Below the pieces are notes generated by a model, which was given only the letters and a program-made list of their open reading frames with translations, did no database searches and was not told the origin of the DNA. The position numbers and the translations under genes are program-made. Of a stretch of DNA of 33,496 bases, positions 6,800-15,724 are shown piece by piece. The first letter of the stretch is position 1. Each line of letters begins with the position of its first letter. Origin of the DNA: Pantoea brenneri (GTDB lineage: Bacteria; Pseudomonadota; Gammaproteobacteria; Enterobacterales; Enterobacteriaceae); NCBI GenBank assembly GCA_002095305.1, contig MIEI01000054.1, positions 1-33,496 of the forward strand. The letters run 5' to 3'.

Positions 6800-8191
6800 C
6801 TATATCGCATCATCCGGCAGGTTGAGATCCCGCCCTCGCGTCTCCGGCGCCACAAAGGTCGTCAGGAACCCGACAGTGGCCATCGCCGAGAAGTAGACCG
6901 CAATCGGCCACCAGTGACCGCTGTAAGAGAGCATCGCTGCGGCGATCAGCGGTGCGGTGCCGCCAGAGAGAATGGAACCCAGCTCTTTGGCGACCGCCAT
7001 TTTGGTGTAGCGGTGGTGGACGCCGAACATCTCCACGCCCCAGGCTGCCTGAACGCCAAAGATACCCAGCGACGCCAGCGCCATTCCCACCACGATTACC
7101 GGAATGACCAGCATCGGCTCGCGGCTATCCAGCAGCGTAAAGGCCGGCCAGGCGTAGACCATCAGCAACAGGCAGAACACGCGGTAAACCACCCGGCGGC
7201 CAAAGCGGTCCGACAGCCAGCCCGCGCAGGGGATAATGATAAAGCCTAGCAGCGACGCCAGAAAAACGGCGGTGGTCGGCACCGATTTATCCACCATCAG
7301 CACCTTCGCGACGTAACCGACAATAAACCCCTGCGCCAGATAAGAGGGGCCATTCTCGCCGATACGCAGACCCACCATGGTCCAGAAGGCGCGGGTACGC
7401 TGAAAGAAAGGACGCGAGTCGACCGCTGGCTGCGCCGCCAGCACGCCGGCACGTTCCGCTGCCATCTGCGCTTTTTTACGTTCAAATACCGGCGTTTCAC
7501 GCAGGTGACGTCGAATCCATAAGGCGACCAGCGCAATCAGCGCACTGCTGAGGAACGGGATGCGCCAGCCCCATTCGAGCAGGCTCTGCTGATCCATCTG
7601 CACCACGATCAGCCAGACCAGCGAGGCCAGCAGCGTACCGCTGTTGGAACCAAGCGCGATCACGGAAGAGACCAGGCCGCGACGCTCCACTGGCGCATAT
7701 TCGCCCAGCATCACCGTACCGCCCGACAGTTCAGCACCCGCGCCAAAACCCTGGGTAAAGCGCAGCAGCACCAGACAGGCCGGTGCCCAGACGCCAATCG
7801 AGGCATAGCTGGGGATTAAACCGATAAAGGTGGTGGAGGCGCCCATCAGGATGATGGTGGCGATCATCACCACCTTTCGCCCTTTGCGGTCGCCGAGCCA
7901 GCCGAAGAACAGTGCACCAATCGGGCGGGCAACAAAGCCGACCGACCAGGTGGCAAAACTGGAGAGCAGCGCCATCGCCGGGGTCGATTCCGGGAAGAAA
8001 ACGTCACCAAAAATAATGCCGGCGGCAAGGCCATAGAGCGCGAAATCCGCGTACTCCATGGCGGTACCTAACCAGCATGAGAAAGTGGCGCGCCAGAAAT
8101 CTTTGCGGCCGGAAGGCGTATTAAACCGCTCGTCGGCGGCTGAGGAGGAAGGCAGTGATGCCTGCTGCTTAACGGTGCTGTGTGCCGTCAT
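6800..8191 (-). CDS. MFS transporter, metabolite:H+ symporter (MHS/ShiA-ProP-like)
   Basis: A 463-residue inner-membrane symporter with about 12 helices. It has the MHS-type N-terminus (FWRATFSCWLGTAMEYADFALYG) after a ~30-residue polar tail, the loop FGWLGDRKGRK, and LRFTQGFGAGAELSGG in helix 4. The second-half loop is DRFGRR and the C-terminus ends APETRGRDLNLPDDAI. Relatives carry shikimate, proline/betaine, citrate, ketoglutarate or nucleoside-type substrates, so the substrate is open. The start is ATG 8191, with AGGGACAGGG upstream. It is the first gene of the minus-strand cluster and precedes the LacI-family gene by 66 bp with a hairpin between. A long upstream region (8192-8779) contains candidate operators. 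Confidence 0.85.
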   Translation of the reverse strand: MTAHSTVKQQASLPSSSAADERFNTPSGRKDFWRATFSCWLGTAMEYADFALYGLAAGIIFGDVFFPESTPAMALLSSFATWSVGFVARPIGALFFGWLGDRKGRKVVMIATIILMGASTTFIGLIPSYASIGVWAPACLVLLRFTQGFGAGAELSGGTVMLGEYAPVERRGLVSSVIALGSNSGTLLASLVWLIVVQMDQQSLLEWGWRIPFLSSALIALVALWIRRHLRETPVFERKKAQMAAERAGVLAAQPAVDSRPFFQRTRAFWTMVGLRIGENGPSYLAQGFIVGYVAKVLMVDKSVPTTAVFLASLLGFIIIPCAGWLSDRFGRRVVYRVFCLLLMVYAWPAFTLLDSREPMLVIPVIVVGMALASLGIFGVQAAWGVEMFGVHHRYTKMAVAKELGSILSGGTAPLIAAAMLSYSGHWWPIAVYFSAMATVGFLTTFVAPETRGRDLNLPDDAI

Positions 8192-8779
8192 AACCCTGTC
8201 CCTGAATGAGTATGCAGATCGATAAACGCCCGTCCGTGGGTCGGTTCCCTGGGTGTAAGCGGAACATCCCGGTGGCGACGTTCAGTTGACTAACCATGAT
8301 GAAAGGTTAAAGGATTCCCTGGTGTTGGAATCTGGCCCCTCGCCCGCTTTCGCCGATCTTTTTTGACCGGTCGCTTTAACGAAGCGAATGTAACTTCACA
8401 ATCAATGGCGCCTGCTGTGCATCGTGCACCGTGAGCAATCACTGGAGACATAGTGTATCTACGCGCGTAGATAAATCAATAGATCTTCAGCTAATTTGTT
8501 AGATAAACTTCATTATCACACTGCGTCATCAAAAGTTTTTATCGCAAATTCAGGCAGTTAACCGAGAGTCGTCGCGCATAAAAAATACATCAGGGCGTGC
8601 GAAGTAGAATTTTCTCTTAACATTAAGCTAAATCGGGAGCAGGCCCCTTTCATCGCGCTCCGTTATCGCACCGCGCTGTTACCGTGGCATGACAGCCGGG
8701 TTATTCTCCGAAAAAATATCCAGGGATTGGCAAATGCAGACAATGCTTTACCCTGTGGTGAAAGCGGTACAGGAGAGTT
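8192..8779. other. 588-bp gene-free divergent region
   Basis: No coding region is supported here. It separates the minus-strand MHS transporter from the plus-strand phosphatase and must hold both promoters. Visible structure: a 13-bp inverted repeat GTGCA-TCG-TGCAC at 8417-8429, the 18-bp palindrome at 8456-8473, an AT-rich tract around 8470-8630, and the imperfect inverted repeat GCTTTACC-CTGT-GGTGAAAGC at 8745-8765 just before the phosphatase ribosome site. I could not place promoter hexamers with confidence. Confidence 0.7.
8456..8473. promoter_or_regulatory. 18-bp perfect palindrome, candidate operator
   Basis: TATCTACGCGCGTAGATA is perfectly symmetric about a central CG. Central CG symmetry is usual for LacI-family operators, and a LacI-family gene lies downstream in the same cluster. 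It lies 265 bp upstream of the MHS transporter start. The match to that regulator is inference; no second copy was found near the other genes of the cluster. Confidence 0.45.
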
Positions 8780-9334
8780 ATGACGATTATTCTAATGCGG
8801 CACGGTAAGCCCAATCACCAGCCCGGCGGACGGCACAACGTGCAGGCGCTGGCGGACTGGTGCGAAGCCTACGATTTGTCACAGGTCAGCGACGGACCGC
8901 CGCCGCGTAGCCTGTCTATTGCGCGTCAGGCGACGGTGGTGGTGTGCAGCCCGCTTCCCCGCGCCCGCTCCTCACTGCGCCAGCTCGGGTTGCAGCCGCA
9001 CGAGGTCGACGCGCTGTTTAGCGAGGTGGCAGTGCCGCTGCTACCGGGCAGTCAGCTCCAGCTACCGACGCTGATCTGGCTGGCGCTGCTGCGGCTGCTG
9101 TGGCTGTGCGGTTATGCCGGCCAGAGCGAGTCATTGCAGCACGCCCGCCATCGCGCTTCACTGGCGGCCGACCGGTTAATTGAGCACGCCCGCCACGGCA
9201 CGGTGCTGCTGCTGGGTCACGGCATCATGAACAAGATGATCGCCCGTGAGCTGCGCAAACGCGGCTGGCAGGCGGAAAAGCACGCCAGCAGCCGCCACTG
9301 GAGCTCGGCGATCTATCATCGTCCGTTTATCTGA
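8780..9334 (+). CDS. histidine phosphatase superfamily (phosphoglycerate-mutase-like) protein
   Basis: This 184-residue protein has the branch-1 histidine phosphatase features. The catalytic RHG is at residues 7-9 (MTIILMRHGKP), a CSPLPRA block carries Arg61, a probable catalytic acid is Glu82 (FSEVAVPLL), and the second histidine is His147 in LLLGHG. Such proteins hydrolyse phosphoesters through a phosphohistidine intermediate; the substrate is unknown. A strongly hydrophobic stretch at about 95-112 (LIWLALLRLLWLCGY) is unusual and could contact the membrane. The start has AGGAGAG just upstream. The last 19 bases overlap the 3' end of the convergent beta-propeller gene. Confidence 0.85.
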   Translation: MTIILMRHGKPNHQPGGRHNVQALADWCEAYDLSQVSDGPPPRSLSIARQATVVVCSPLPRARSSLRQLGLQPHEVDALFSEVAVPLLPGSQLQLPTLIWLALLRLLWLCGYAGQSESLQHARHRASLAADRLIEHARHGTVLLLGHGIMNKMIARELRKRGWQAEKHASSRHWSSAIYHRPFI

Positions 9335-10281
9335 TCGCGCGGATAGTAGCTCAGCACTTCACAGCCGGTGCCGACCCGCGGCGTGGCAATCACTTTGCGC
9401 TGAGCCAGATCGATCACGCTCAGGGTGCCATCGCCCTGATTAGCGATCAGCAACAACTGCTTGTCAGGGCTGAAGCAGCCATCCATCGGCATAGTGCCGA
9501 CCGCGATATCGCCCAGCGGATTGAGCAGATCGTCAAACAGGGTGACAACCGGCTCACCCTCGCCAATCGCCACCAGCTGTTCCCCATCCGCGCTAAAACG
9601 CACCACCTGACAAGGCTGCTGATGACCCGGCAGCGCCAGACGCTGGCGAATCCGGTGGCTTTGCCGATCGATAACGTACAGCAGCGGCGCGTCGGCGGCG
9701 CTGGCCACCAGGTAAGGGTGTTTGGGTGAGGCGGCGATACCGGCAATCGGCCCCGGCAGCAGGATGGTATCGACGATCCGCCCTTCCGCTTCGCACAGAT
9801 CGACGACCGTGATGGTGGCGTCCTCTTCGTTATCGGTAAACAGCTTGCGGCCGCTGGGTGACAACGTCAGACGATGCGCATTGTGCGAAGGGATCGGAAT
9901 GACTTTTTCCAGCCGATCGGTGAGCGGATCGATCACCGCCACAGCGGCACTCTGCTCACAGCAGAGGTAGACTTTGCCGTCGCGCCCCAGCTGACCACTG
10001 TGCGGCGCCCGCAGCGGAGACAGATCGATAAAGCCGCTGATCTCCCGATGCTGCAAATCAATTATCGCCACTTTATGGCCCGGATGCGGATTGTTGCCAT
10101 GAACGCCATCGCCATAAATCGGCACATAGGCTTTGCCCCACGCCGTCAGCATCAGCAGTTCATGCGGTCGCGGTGGAAAGGCGTTCAGCTCCCGCTCGAC
10201 CGCAAACGTCTCCGGGTTAAGAAACAGGACGCGATTGCCCCGTTTATCTACCGCCAGTAAACCGTGATAATCACTCTGCAT
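9316..10281 (-). CDS. cytoplasmic YVTN-type beta-propeller protein
   Basis: This 321-residue protein has about seven repeats of a beta-propeller pattern, best seen in LTLSPSGRKLFTDNEEDATITVVDL, VRFSADGEQLVAIGEGEPVVTLFD and CFSPDKQLLLIANQGDGTLSVIDL style blocks (parts quoted). This resembles the YVTN/cytochrome-d1-like or lactonase-type families. No signal peptide is present, so it is predicted cytoplasmic, which is less common for YVTN proteins. No heme or metal motif is evident beyond scattered histidines, including NPHPGH near residue 66. The start is ATG 10281, with AAAGGAG 6 bases upstream. It overlaps the phosphatase gene tail-to-tail by 19 bp. Its function is not known. Confidence 0.8.
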   Translation of the reverse strand: MQSDYHGLLAVDKRGNRVLFLNPETFAVERELNAFPPRPHELLMLTAWGKAYVPIYGDGVHGNNPHPGHKVAIIDLQHREISGFIDLSPLRAPHSGQLGRDGKVYLCCEQSAAVAVIDPLTDRLEKVIPIPSHNAHRLTLSPSGRKLFTDNEEDATITVVDLCEAEGRIVDTILLPGPIAGIAASPKHPYLVASAADAPLLYVIDRQSHRIRQRLALPGHQQPCQVVRFSADGEQLVAIGEGEPVVTLFDDLLNPLGDIAVGTMPMDGCFSPDKQLLLIANQGDGTLSVIDLAQRKVIATPRVGTGCEVLSYYPRDQINGR

Positions 10282-10785
10282 GCGCGCTCCTTTCTCAGTA
10301 AGATCCTCTTAAGCGTAGACAATCGTTAACGCGCGGCACGCTGGAAGCGATTGATGAGCCGGGCTAACGCGGCAGTTTAAGCGCAATCCGCTGCCGAAAA
10401 AGCCACCAGGCCGCAGCAGCGGCGATGACTCCGCCGCGCGATTCAGACTTTCCTTATACCGGCGAAAAAGAGTGATTAAATAAATAATACAGTCCGCTTA
10501 ATCTATTATTTTCATCGGCTGCCCGGTTTATTTCCGTATTATCCGAAAGTCAAAAAAAGACATAGCTTATAGGTAAATAATGTTTTATTAAAAAGGTGCA
10601 GTGCAATTTAAACCGCCGTGAGGAAACTAGCGCGCGCTTTTACACTGCGCCACCATCAGGGAAACCCTTTAATAATTCCCGCACTGATTGAGATTGCCGC
10701 CAGGCTGCATCGCCCCGCCATCGCGTTAATTATGGGGCGCGCAGGTGCTGCAATATGACGGGAAAATAAAAACAACAGGTGCACC
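10282..10785. other. 504-bp gene-free divergent region
   Basis: No open frame of substance is supported. The stretch from about 10460 to 10600 is AT-rich (poly-A tract, TTATAGGTAAATAATG) and probably contains the promoter of the glycosyltransferase. The self-complementary AGCGCGCGCT at about 10629-10638 is followed by TTTT. No operator pair or RNA gene was recognised. Confidence 0.6.
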
Positions 10786-11799
10786 ATGACTTTACATCGC
10801 CAACGACCTGCGCATAAGATCTGGCGCAACTGGAAAAGAATATCATTCAGTAGCCAGATGTTATGGAATAAAAAACGACACAGCGTCTTTAGCGCCCCGG
10901 AATATGATCCGGGGCAGGAAGAGAACGTCGTGTTGATATCGCAGCAGAAAAGCTTGCCGGAAATTCCGAAGATTGTCTGGATGTACTGGCATAACGATCA
11001 GCTGCCTACCTCAATGGCGCTGAATATCAGTAAAATCCGGCGGGATAACCCCGATCACCAGGTTTATCTGATTACTCAGCACACCCTGTCGCAGTGGCTG
11101 CCCGATCTTGACTTTATCTCTTCCGATCTGACGCTGGCGCATAAAAGTGAAATCATTCGTCTCGAACTGATTCACCGTTACGGCGGCATCGGCATTGATT
11201 GCAGTACCCTGTTATTTGAAGATCTCGCCTGGGTCCATCGCGTGCATCTGGAGCGGTCGATGGATTTAATCGGTTACTACCGCGAACAATCAACCCTGAA
11301 TTTCCTCGCCCCGGTGATCGAAAGCTGGTTTGTCGCCGCTGCGCCGCAAAATCCGTTTATCCGCGAGTGGCTGAAACAGCTGGCACCGGTGAAAAACGTC
11401 GGCATTCAGAACTATTTTCAGGAACTGAAAAAGCGCGATGATTTCCCGATGATTGTGCAGAACATTGATAATCCATCGCGCCAGCTATTGTCACTGGCCC
11501 AACAGGTAGCGATGCGCGAATACCGACGGGCCAATCTCTACCTGCGGAAAGGGGAAGCTAACGCTTACTACTATCAGCGCCTGCACGCTGACAGCAGCAG
11601 CGCCTTCGCCCATTCCGTGCTGTTTCAGCAACGACCGCAAACGCCGCCGCCAATCATCAAGTTAACCGGAAACGAACGGCTGCATCTCGACTTCAATCTG
11701 CGGCTGGGTTTGTACAATCGCCGCAGCCTGATGGGTGAGATGATGCAGCAGACCGCCCCGACGCTGGCGCTGCCGCTAACCGTCAAAGCGCGCGCGTAA
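10786..11799 (+). CDS. capsular-polysaccharide-type glycosyltransferase (Caps_synth/GT32-like)
   Basis: This 337-residue protein begins the catalytic region with IPKIVWMYWHNDQLP (residues 60-74), the usual opening of the Caps_synth and sugar-binding DXD glycosyltransferase families. AHKSEIIRLELIHRYGGIGIDCS follows (118-140 in parts), where the canonical DXD is replaced by a lone Asp138 before Cys-Ser. The rest is rich in aromatic residues. It probably transfers a sugar to a surface glycan on the cytoplasmic side; no signal peptide or clear membrane helix is visible. The start is ATG 10786, preceded by ACAGGTG. It is isolated from any polysaccharide cluster here, and its 3' end overlaps the convergent LysR gene by 24 bp. 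Confidence 0.78.
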   Translation: MTLHRQRPAHKIWRNWKRISFSSQMLWNKKRHSVFSAPEYDPGQEENVVLISQQKSLPEIPKIVWMYWHNDQLPTSMALNISKIRRDNPDHQVYLITQHTLSQWLPDLDFISSDLTLAHKSEIIRLELIHRYGGIGIDCSTLLFEDLAWVHRVHLERSMDLIGYYREQSTLNFLAPVIESWFVAAAPQNPFIREWLKQLAPVKNVGIQNYFQELKKRDDFPMIVQNIDNPSRQLLSLAQQVAMREYRRANLYLRKGEANAYYYQRLHADSSSAFAHSVLFQQRPQTPPPIIKLTGNERLHLDFNLRLGLYNRRSLMGEMMQQTAPTLALPLTVKARA

Positions 11800-12693
11800 C
11801 CAGTGGGCAAAGGTGGTGACCGCACGTGGCACCTGCGCCGCCCAGGGACGCACAATCCACAGGCGGGCGGCGAACGCCTCGACCGCCTGCCATTCAGGCA
11901 GAACCTGTTGCAGTGAACCGGCTGCCAGCGCCGCCCGGGCGCTGAAGTCCGGCAGCATCGCAATGCCTAATCCCTGCAGCGCCGCATCGCGGATCGACTC
12001 ACTGTTATTGGTGGCAAAACAGCCCTGAATCCGCACCTGGATCCGCTCATTATCGCCGTCGGTCACAAAGCTCCAGCGTGGCGATTCCACCCCGCGTGGA
12101 TAGTAAAGGCAGTTATGCCGGGCCAGATCCTGCGGCATCAGCGGCGTACCCTGCGCCGCCAGATAGGCCGGTGACGCCACCAGCAGCGTGCGCGTCTCAC
12201 ACAGCGGCAGCGCCACGTGGGTTTCCGGTAGCGTGTCGCTGTGGCGTATCGCCAGATCAAACCCTTCACTGCTGAGCGACACAATGCGGTCCGTTACGTC
12301 GAGCTGCAGGCGGACCTGCGGATAGTCACGCAGAAACTCACCAATGATCGGCACCAGCTGCTGACGGGCAAACGCCACCGGCGCGGTGATGCGCACCAGT
12401 CCCCGTACCGGACCGGCAGTATCACGCACGCTGAAAAAGCTCTGTTCGATACGGGCAAACGGCTCGCGCAACTCCTCCACCAGCTTTTCACCCGCCGAGG
12501 TCAGACGCACGCTGCGGGTAGTACGCTGTACCAGCAGCACGCCCGCCATCTGCTCCAGCTCTTTGATTTTTTGGCTCATCGCCGCTTTGCTGACGTCGAG
12601 CCGCTCTGCGGCACGGGTAAAACTGCCCTGCTCGGCCAGCACCGTCAGCCAGTGCAGGTGATCCCACAGCGCATCGGTCTTCATCTCTTTCAT
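11776..12693 (-). CDS. LysR-family transcriptional regulator
   Basis: This 305-residue regulator has the LysR winged helix-turn-helix near residues 12-70 (FTRAAERLDVSKAAMSQKIKELE) and a two-lobed effector domain (VRGLVRITAPVAFARQQLVPIIGEF onward, ending with GLGIAMLPDFSA). The strain-specific effector is unknown. It starts at ATG 12693 or, equally plausibly, ATG 12684, which has AAAGAG closer to it. It is transcribed divergently from the tautomerase gene at 12806. LysR regulators typically control the divergent neighbour, and two related site-like sequences lie between them. The 3' end overlaps the glycosyltransferase gene. Confidence 0.9.
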   Translation of the reverse strand: MKEMKTDALWDHLHWLTVLAEQGSFTRAAERLDVSKAAMSQKIKELEQMAGVLLVQRTTRSVRLTSAGEKLVEELREPFARIEQSFFSVRDTAGPVRGLVRITAPVAFARQQLVPIIGEFLRDYPQVRLQLDVTDRIVSLSSEGFDLAIRHSDTLPETHVALPLCETRTLLVASPAYLAAQGTPLMPQDLARHNCLYYPRGVESPRWSFVTDGDNERIQVRIQGCFATNNSESIRDAALQGLGIAMLPDFSARAALAAGSLQQVLPEWQAVEAFAARLWIVRPWAAQVPRAVTTFAHWLRARFDG

Positions 12694-12701
12694 CTTGATT
12701 G

Positions 12702-12715
12702 TTCAATATAGTGAA
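12702..12715 (-). promoter_or_regulatory. candidate LysR-type operator, copy 1
   Basis: Read on the minus strand, TTCACTATATTGAA is a near-perfect inverted repeat (TTCA...TGAA) of the T-N11-A kind typical of LysR boxes. It lies 9 bp before the LysR start, a plausible autoregulation site. It shares the core TCACTATA with the site at 12758-12771. Confidence 0.45.
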
Positions 12716-12757
12716 TAATAAGTTCAGGCTACGCGCTTTTTCCCGGCGGATAAAGTG

Positions 12758-12771
12758 GTCACTATAGTCAC
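12758..12771 (+). promoter_or_regulatory. candidate LysR-type operator, copy 2
   Basis: GTCACTATAGTCAC shares TCACTATA with the first site and has a palindromic ACTATAGT core. It lies 35 bp before the tautomerase ATG, where an activator or repressor would act. Confidence 0.45.
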
Positions 12772-12805
12772 AACAGACTATCACTCTCACCGCGAGGAAA
12801 AGCCG

Positions 12806-13195
12806 ATGCCACTGCTGCAATTTGATGTTATTCAGGGTCGTTCAGAATCCGAACTGCGTACGCTGCTGGATGCAGCACACCGGGCCGTGCTCACCGCGTT
12901 TCAGGTTCCTGAGCGCGATCGTTACCAGATTGTTCAGGAAAACAAGCGCCACCAGATGGTGTTTCAGGATACCGGGCTGGGATTCAGCCGCAGCGATAAT
13001 CTGGTCATGGTGCGGGTCTACACCAGCCCGCGCAGCAGCGAACAGAAACAGCACTTCATGGCGGAGCTGGCGCGCGAGCTGCGCGAAAGTTGTGGCGTGC
13101 AGGGTAACGATTTAATGATCAGCTTTATCACCAATGACAAAGGCGACTGGAGCTTTGCTGATGGTGAGGCGCAATACCTGACCGGCAAACTCTGA
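12806..13195 (+). CDS. tautomerase-superfamily protein (Tautomerase_2 type)
   Basis: This 129-residue protein starts MPLLQFDVIQG. After removal of Met the N-terminal proline is the general base characteristic of the tautomerase/4-oxalocrotonate fold. The family blocks DAAHRAVLTAF, VPERDRYQIV, DTGLGF and SPRSSEQKQ match the larger Tautomerase_2 group, which includes malonate-semialdehyde-decarboxylase-like enzymes, with arginines at 70 and 76. The substrate is unknown. The start ATG 12806 is preceded by GAGGAA at a good distance; the longer frame from 12755 would lose Pro1 and can be discarded. It is divergent from a LysR gene that probably controls it. Confidence 0.88.
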   Translation: MPLLQFDVIQGRSESELRTLLDAAHRAVLTAFQVPERDRYQIVQENKRHQMVFQDTGLGFSRSDNLVMVRVYTSPRSSEQKQHFMAELARELRESCGVQGNDLMISFITNDKGDWSFADGEAQYLTGKL

Positions 13196-13217
13196 AATTA
13201 CAGTCCGCTTTGCTCTG

Positions 13218-13244
13218 CTGACGGTGCGCGCCAGCCGCCGTCAG
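13218..13244 (+). terminator. possible stem-loop downstream of the tautomerase gene
   Basis: CTGACGG and CCGTCAG form a 7-bp perfect stem with a 13-base GC-rich loop, 22 bp after the tautomerase stop. No T-tract follows, so it may stabilise the transcript end rather than terminate by itself. Confidence 0.35.
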
Positions 13245-13417
13245 GCCTGATAAACTCCCCGCCGATGCTCTCTGTCACCAATATGATCCTCACCGCACAA
13301 ATCTGGCTGGATGTGTTGCAGCCGGGTTACAGCCAATATAGATTGTCGAAAAACCATCCCCCGAAGGTGGCCGGCAGTCTGAAGCGCCGCGTACTCATAT
13401 CAACAGAGGATTTGCCG

Positions 13418-15709
13418 TTGTCCGAATTAGCGTCACTTGGGCTGTTTCTGGCCGCTATTGCTATCTATTCCTGTAAAGCCGGGCGTAACAAATTTTGGTT
13501 CTTTGTGGTGTTAATCCTGCTGGTGTTGTTTGTGGTGCTGAATGCAACGCTTTACGCCAGCAACTACTTCACCGGCGACGGCATCAATGATGCCGTGCTC
13601 TATACCCTGACCAACAGCCTGACCGGTGCCGGTATCAGTAAATATGTGGTGCCGGGCATAGGGCTGATCATCGTGCTGTTTCTGCTGTTCTGCCTGCTGT
13701 CGTGGATACTGCGGCGGCGTGAGCGGCCACATCATATCGGCTGGTCGCTGCTGGCGGTGGCCTGCGCGCTGGGTTCAGTGCAGACCACACCTGCATTTCG
13801 TCAGGTGGCGTCCCTGATTGTGTCGCACACCCAGCTGGCCGATTCCGACTTCGATGCGTTCTACAAAGTGCCACGTAACCGCATTGCGCAGCCGCACCTC
13901 AACGTGGTCTATATCTACGGCGAAAGCCTGGAGCGCACCTATTTTGATCAGCACGCTTTTCCCGGCCTGGCACCGGAGCTCAGCCGCCTGAAAGAGCAAA
14001 GCATCGACTTCAGCCAGACTGAGCAGCTGCCGGGCACCGATTACACTATCGCTGGCATGGTCGCCTCAATGTGCGGCATTCCGCTGTTTGCGCCGTTTGA
14101 CGGCAATGCCTCAGCCTCGCTCTCCAGCTTCTATCCGCAAAACGTCTGTCTGGGCGACATCCTGAAAAACTCCGGCTACGACAACTGGTTTATTCAGGGC
14201 GCTGATCTGCGCTTCGCCGGCAAAGATGTGTTCCTGAAATCACACGGCTTTGATCCGGCCAACCTTTACGGCGCACAGGAGCTGAAAAGCCGCGTTGCCG
14301 ATCCGACCTATCGCAACAACTGGGGTTATTACGACGATACGGTGATGGATGAGGTGTTTGAAAAATATCAGGAACTGTCAAAAGCTAACAAACCGTTTGC
14401 GCTGTTCACCCTGACGGTCGATACCCATCATCCCGATGGCTTTATCTCCCGCAGCTGTGAGCGCAAGAGCTACAGCTTTGATGGCAAACCAAACCAGTCA
14501 TTTAGCGCGGTGGCCTGTTCGCAGGAGCACGTCGCACGCCTGATTGACCGGATTAAAGCCTCACCGTGGTTTAAACAGACGGTGATTGTGGTGACCTCCG
14601 ATCATCTGGCGATGAATAACACCGCCCACCAGTACCTGATTAAGCAGCCACGCCACGATCTTTTTATGGTGATCCGCGGCGATAAACCGCAGGCAGAAGT
14701 GATTGATGCGCGCCGCAGCACGCTGGATAACGGCGCGACGCTGCTGGATATTCTCGGCGGTGACAACGCGATTGGTCTGGGCCGCAGCAGCCTGAGCAGC
14801 GTTTCGCTATCGACGCAGTTTGAAGATATGAAAAGTAAGGTGATGAGCTGGAAGCCGGATATTATCCAGCTGTGGAATTTCCCGAAGATGATGGACAGCT
14901 TTACCGTCGATCAGGTGAAAAATACCTTTAGCTTCTCGGGTACCACCTTCCGGTTACCGATTCTGTTCCGCATCAGTGATAAGCATGTTGAGCCGATGCC
15001 GGAAGGGGAATATTCGGCACCGCTGCGCTATCAGCTGGCCGATTTCACCTCGACCGATAAGTTTCTGTGGGTCGATCGCTGTTTCAAAATGGCGCGACTC
15101 TGGCAGCCGTCGCTGGCGCTGTCCGGCGATCTCTGTGTGGCAATGGGCCAGCTCGGCGCAACGCCTGCGGTAACGCATATCGATCAGCCACAGTGGAAAG
15201 GTAAAGTGAAATTCCCGACCACACCGACCAGCGATGCGGCTTATCAGCGCAATCTGGCGCAGATCCGCATCGAAGATAACGACATTCGCTACAGCGCCGA
15301 CAGCTTCCGGCTCGACGTGCCTGGCGCACCGCAGAGCATCAAGCGTTTTAGCGGCATTTCCCGACCGGAAAGCTGGGGTCGCTGGTCTAACGCTAATCTC
15401 GCGCCGGAAGTGAAGATAGAGTACGTCGATCCGCTACCGCCGAAGTTTGACCTGGTGATTACCGCTCGCGCTTATGGAGCTAACGTCCACCGCCAGATCC
15501 CGGTGCGGGTTGGCGATCAGCAGCAACTGCTGTCGCTGGGTGAAACCTTCTCTACCCATACGCTGCATTTTGACAACCCGACCGCCACGCACCAACTGAC
15601 CATTGCGCCGCCGGAACCGCAGCTGAGTAATATCGGCAATATCACCGGTCAGGACCCACGCAAACTGGGCATTGGCATGGTGGAAATCAAGATCGTGCCT
15701 CAGCCGTAA
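13418..15709 (+). CDS. opgB: phosphoglycerol transferase I OpgB (MdoB)
   Basis: OpgB transfers phosphoglycerol from phosphatidylglycerol to osmoregulated periplasmic glucans on the outer face of the inner membrane. Three or four N-terminal membrane helices (about 1-145) precede a periplasmic sulfatase-like domain of the LtaS/alkaline-phosphatase superfamily. Probable active-site segments are [13 protein letters not shown] (metal ligand Glu), [12 protein letters not shown] (nucleophile Thr region), [10 protein letters not shown] and SDHLAMNN. Long blocks match recalled E. coli OpgB. I place the start at TTG 13418, with AGAGGA 7 bases upstream, giving [12 protein letters not shown] like E. coli MSELLSFALFLA and exactly 763 residues, the E. 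coli length. The frame extends further upstream to 13265, but that part looks non-coding. Confidence 0.93.
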   Translation: MSELASLGLFLAAIAIYSCKAGRNKFWFFVVLILLVLFVVLNATLYASNYFTGDGINDAVLYTLTNSLTGAGISKYVVPGIGLIIVLFLLFCLLSWILRRRERPHHIGWSLLAVACALGSVQTTPAFRQVASLIVSHTQLADSDFDAFYKVPRNRIAQPHLNVVYIYGESLERTYFDQHAFPGLAPELSRLKEQSIDFSQTEQLPGTDYTIAGMVASMCGIPLFAPFDGNASASLSSFYPQNVCLGDILKNSGYDNWFIQGADLRFAGKDVFLKSHGFDPANLYGAQELKSRVADPTYRNNWGYYDDTVMDEVFEKYQELSKANKPFALFTLTVDTHHPDGFISRSCERKSYSFDGKPNQSFSAVACSQEHVARLIDRIKASPWFKQTVIVVTSDHLAMNNTAHQYLIKQPRHDLFMVIRGDKPQAEVIDARRSTLDNGATLLDILGGDNAIGLGRSSLSSVSLSTQFEDMKSKVMSWKPDIIQLWNFPKMMDSFTVDQVKNTFSFSGTTFRLPILFRISDKHVEPMPEGEYSAPLRYQLADFTSTDKFLWVDRCFKMARLWQPSLALSGDLCVAMGQLGATPAVTHIDQPQWKGKVKFPTTPTSDAAYQRNLAQIRIEDNDIRYSADSFRLDVPGAPQSIKRFSGISRPESWGRWSNANLAPEVKIEYVDPLPPKFDLVITARAYGANVHRQIPVRVGDQQQLLSLGETFSTHTLHFDNPTATHQLTIAPPEPQLSNIGNITGQDPRKLGIGMVEIKIVPQP

Positions 15710-15724
15710 CGCCTGCTTTTCTCT

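Noticed and set aside
8745..8765. GCTTTACC-CTGT-GGTGAAAGC as a second copy of the 532-551 palindrome
   Set aside because: Only one arm (GCTTTACC) matches; the other arm carries an extra base and the centre differs, so a shared regulator is not supported.
13218..13244. The stem-loop after the tautomerase gene as a strong intrinsic terminator
   Set aside because: No T-tract follows the stem; it is kept only as a low-confidence feature.
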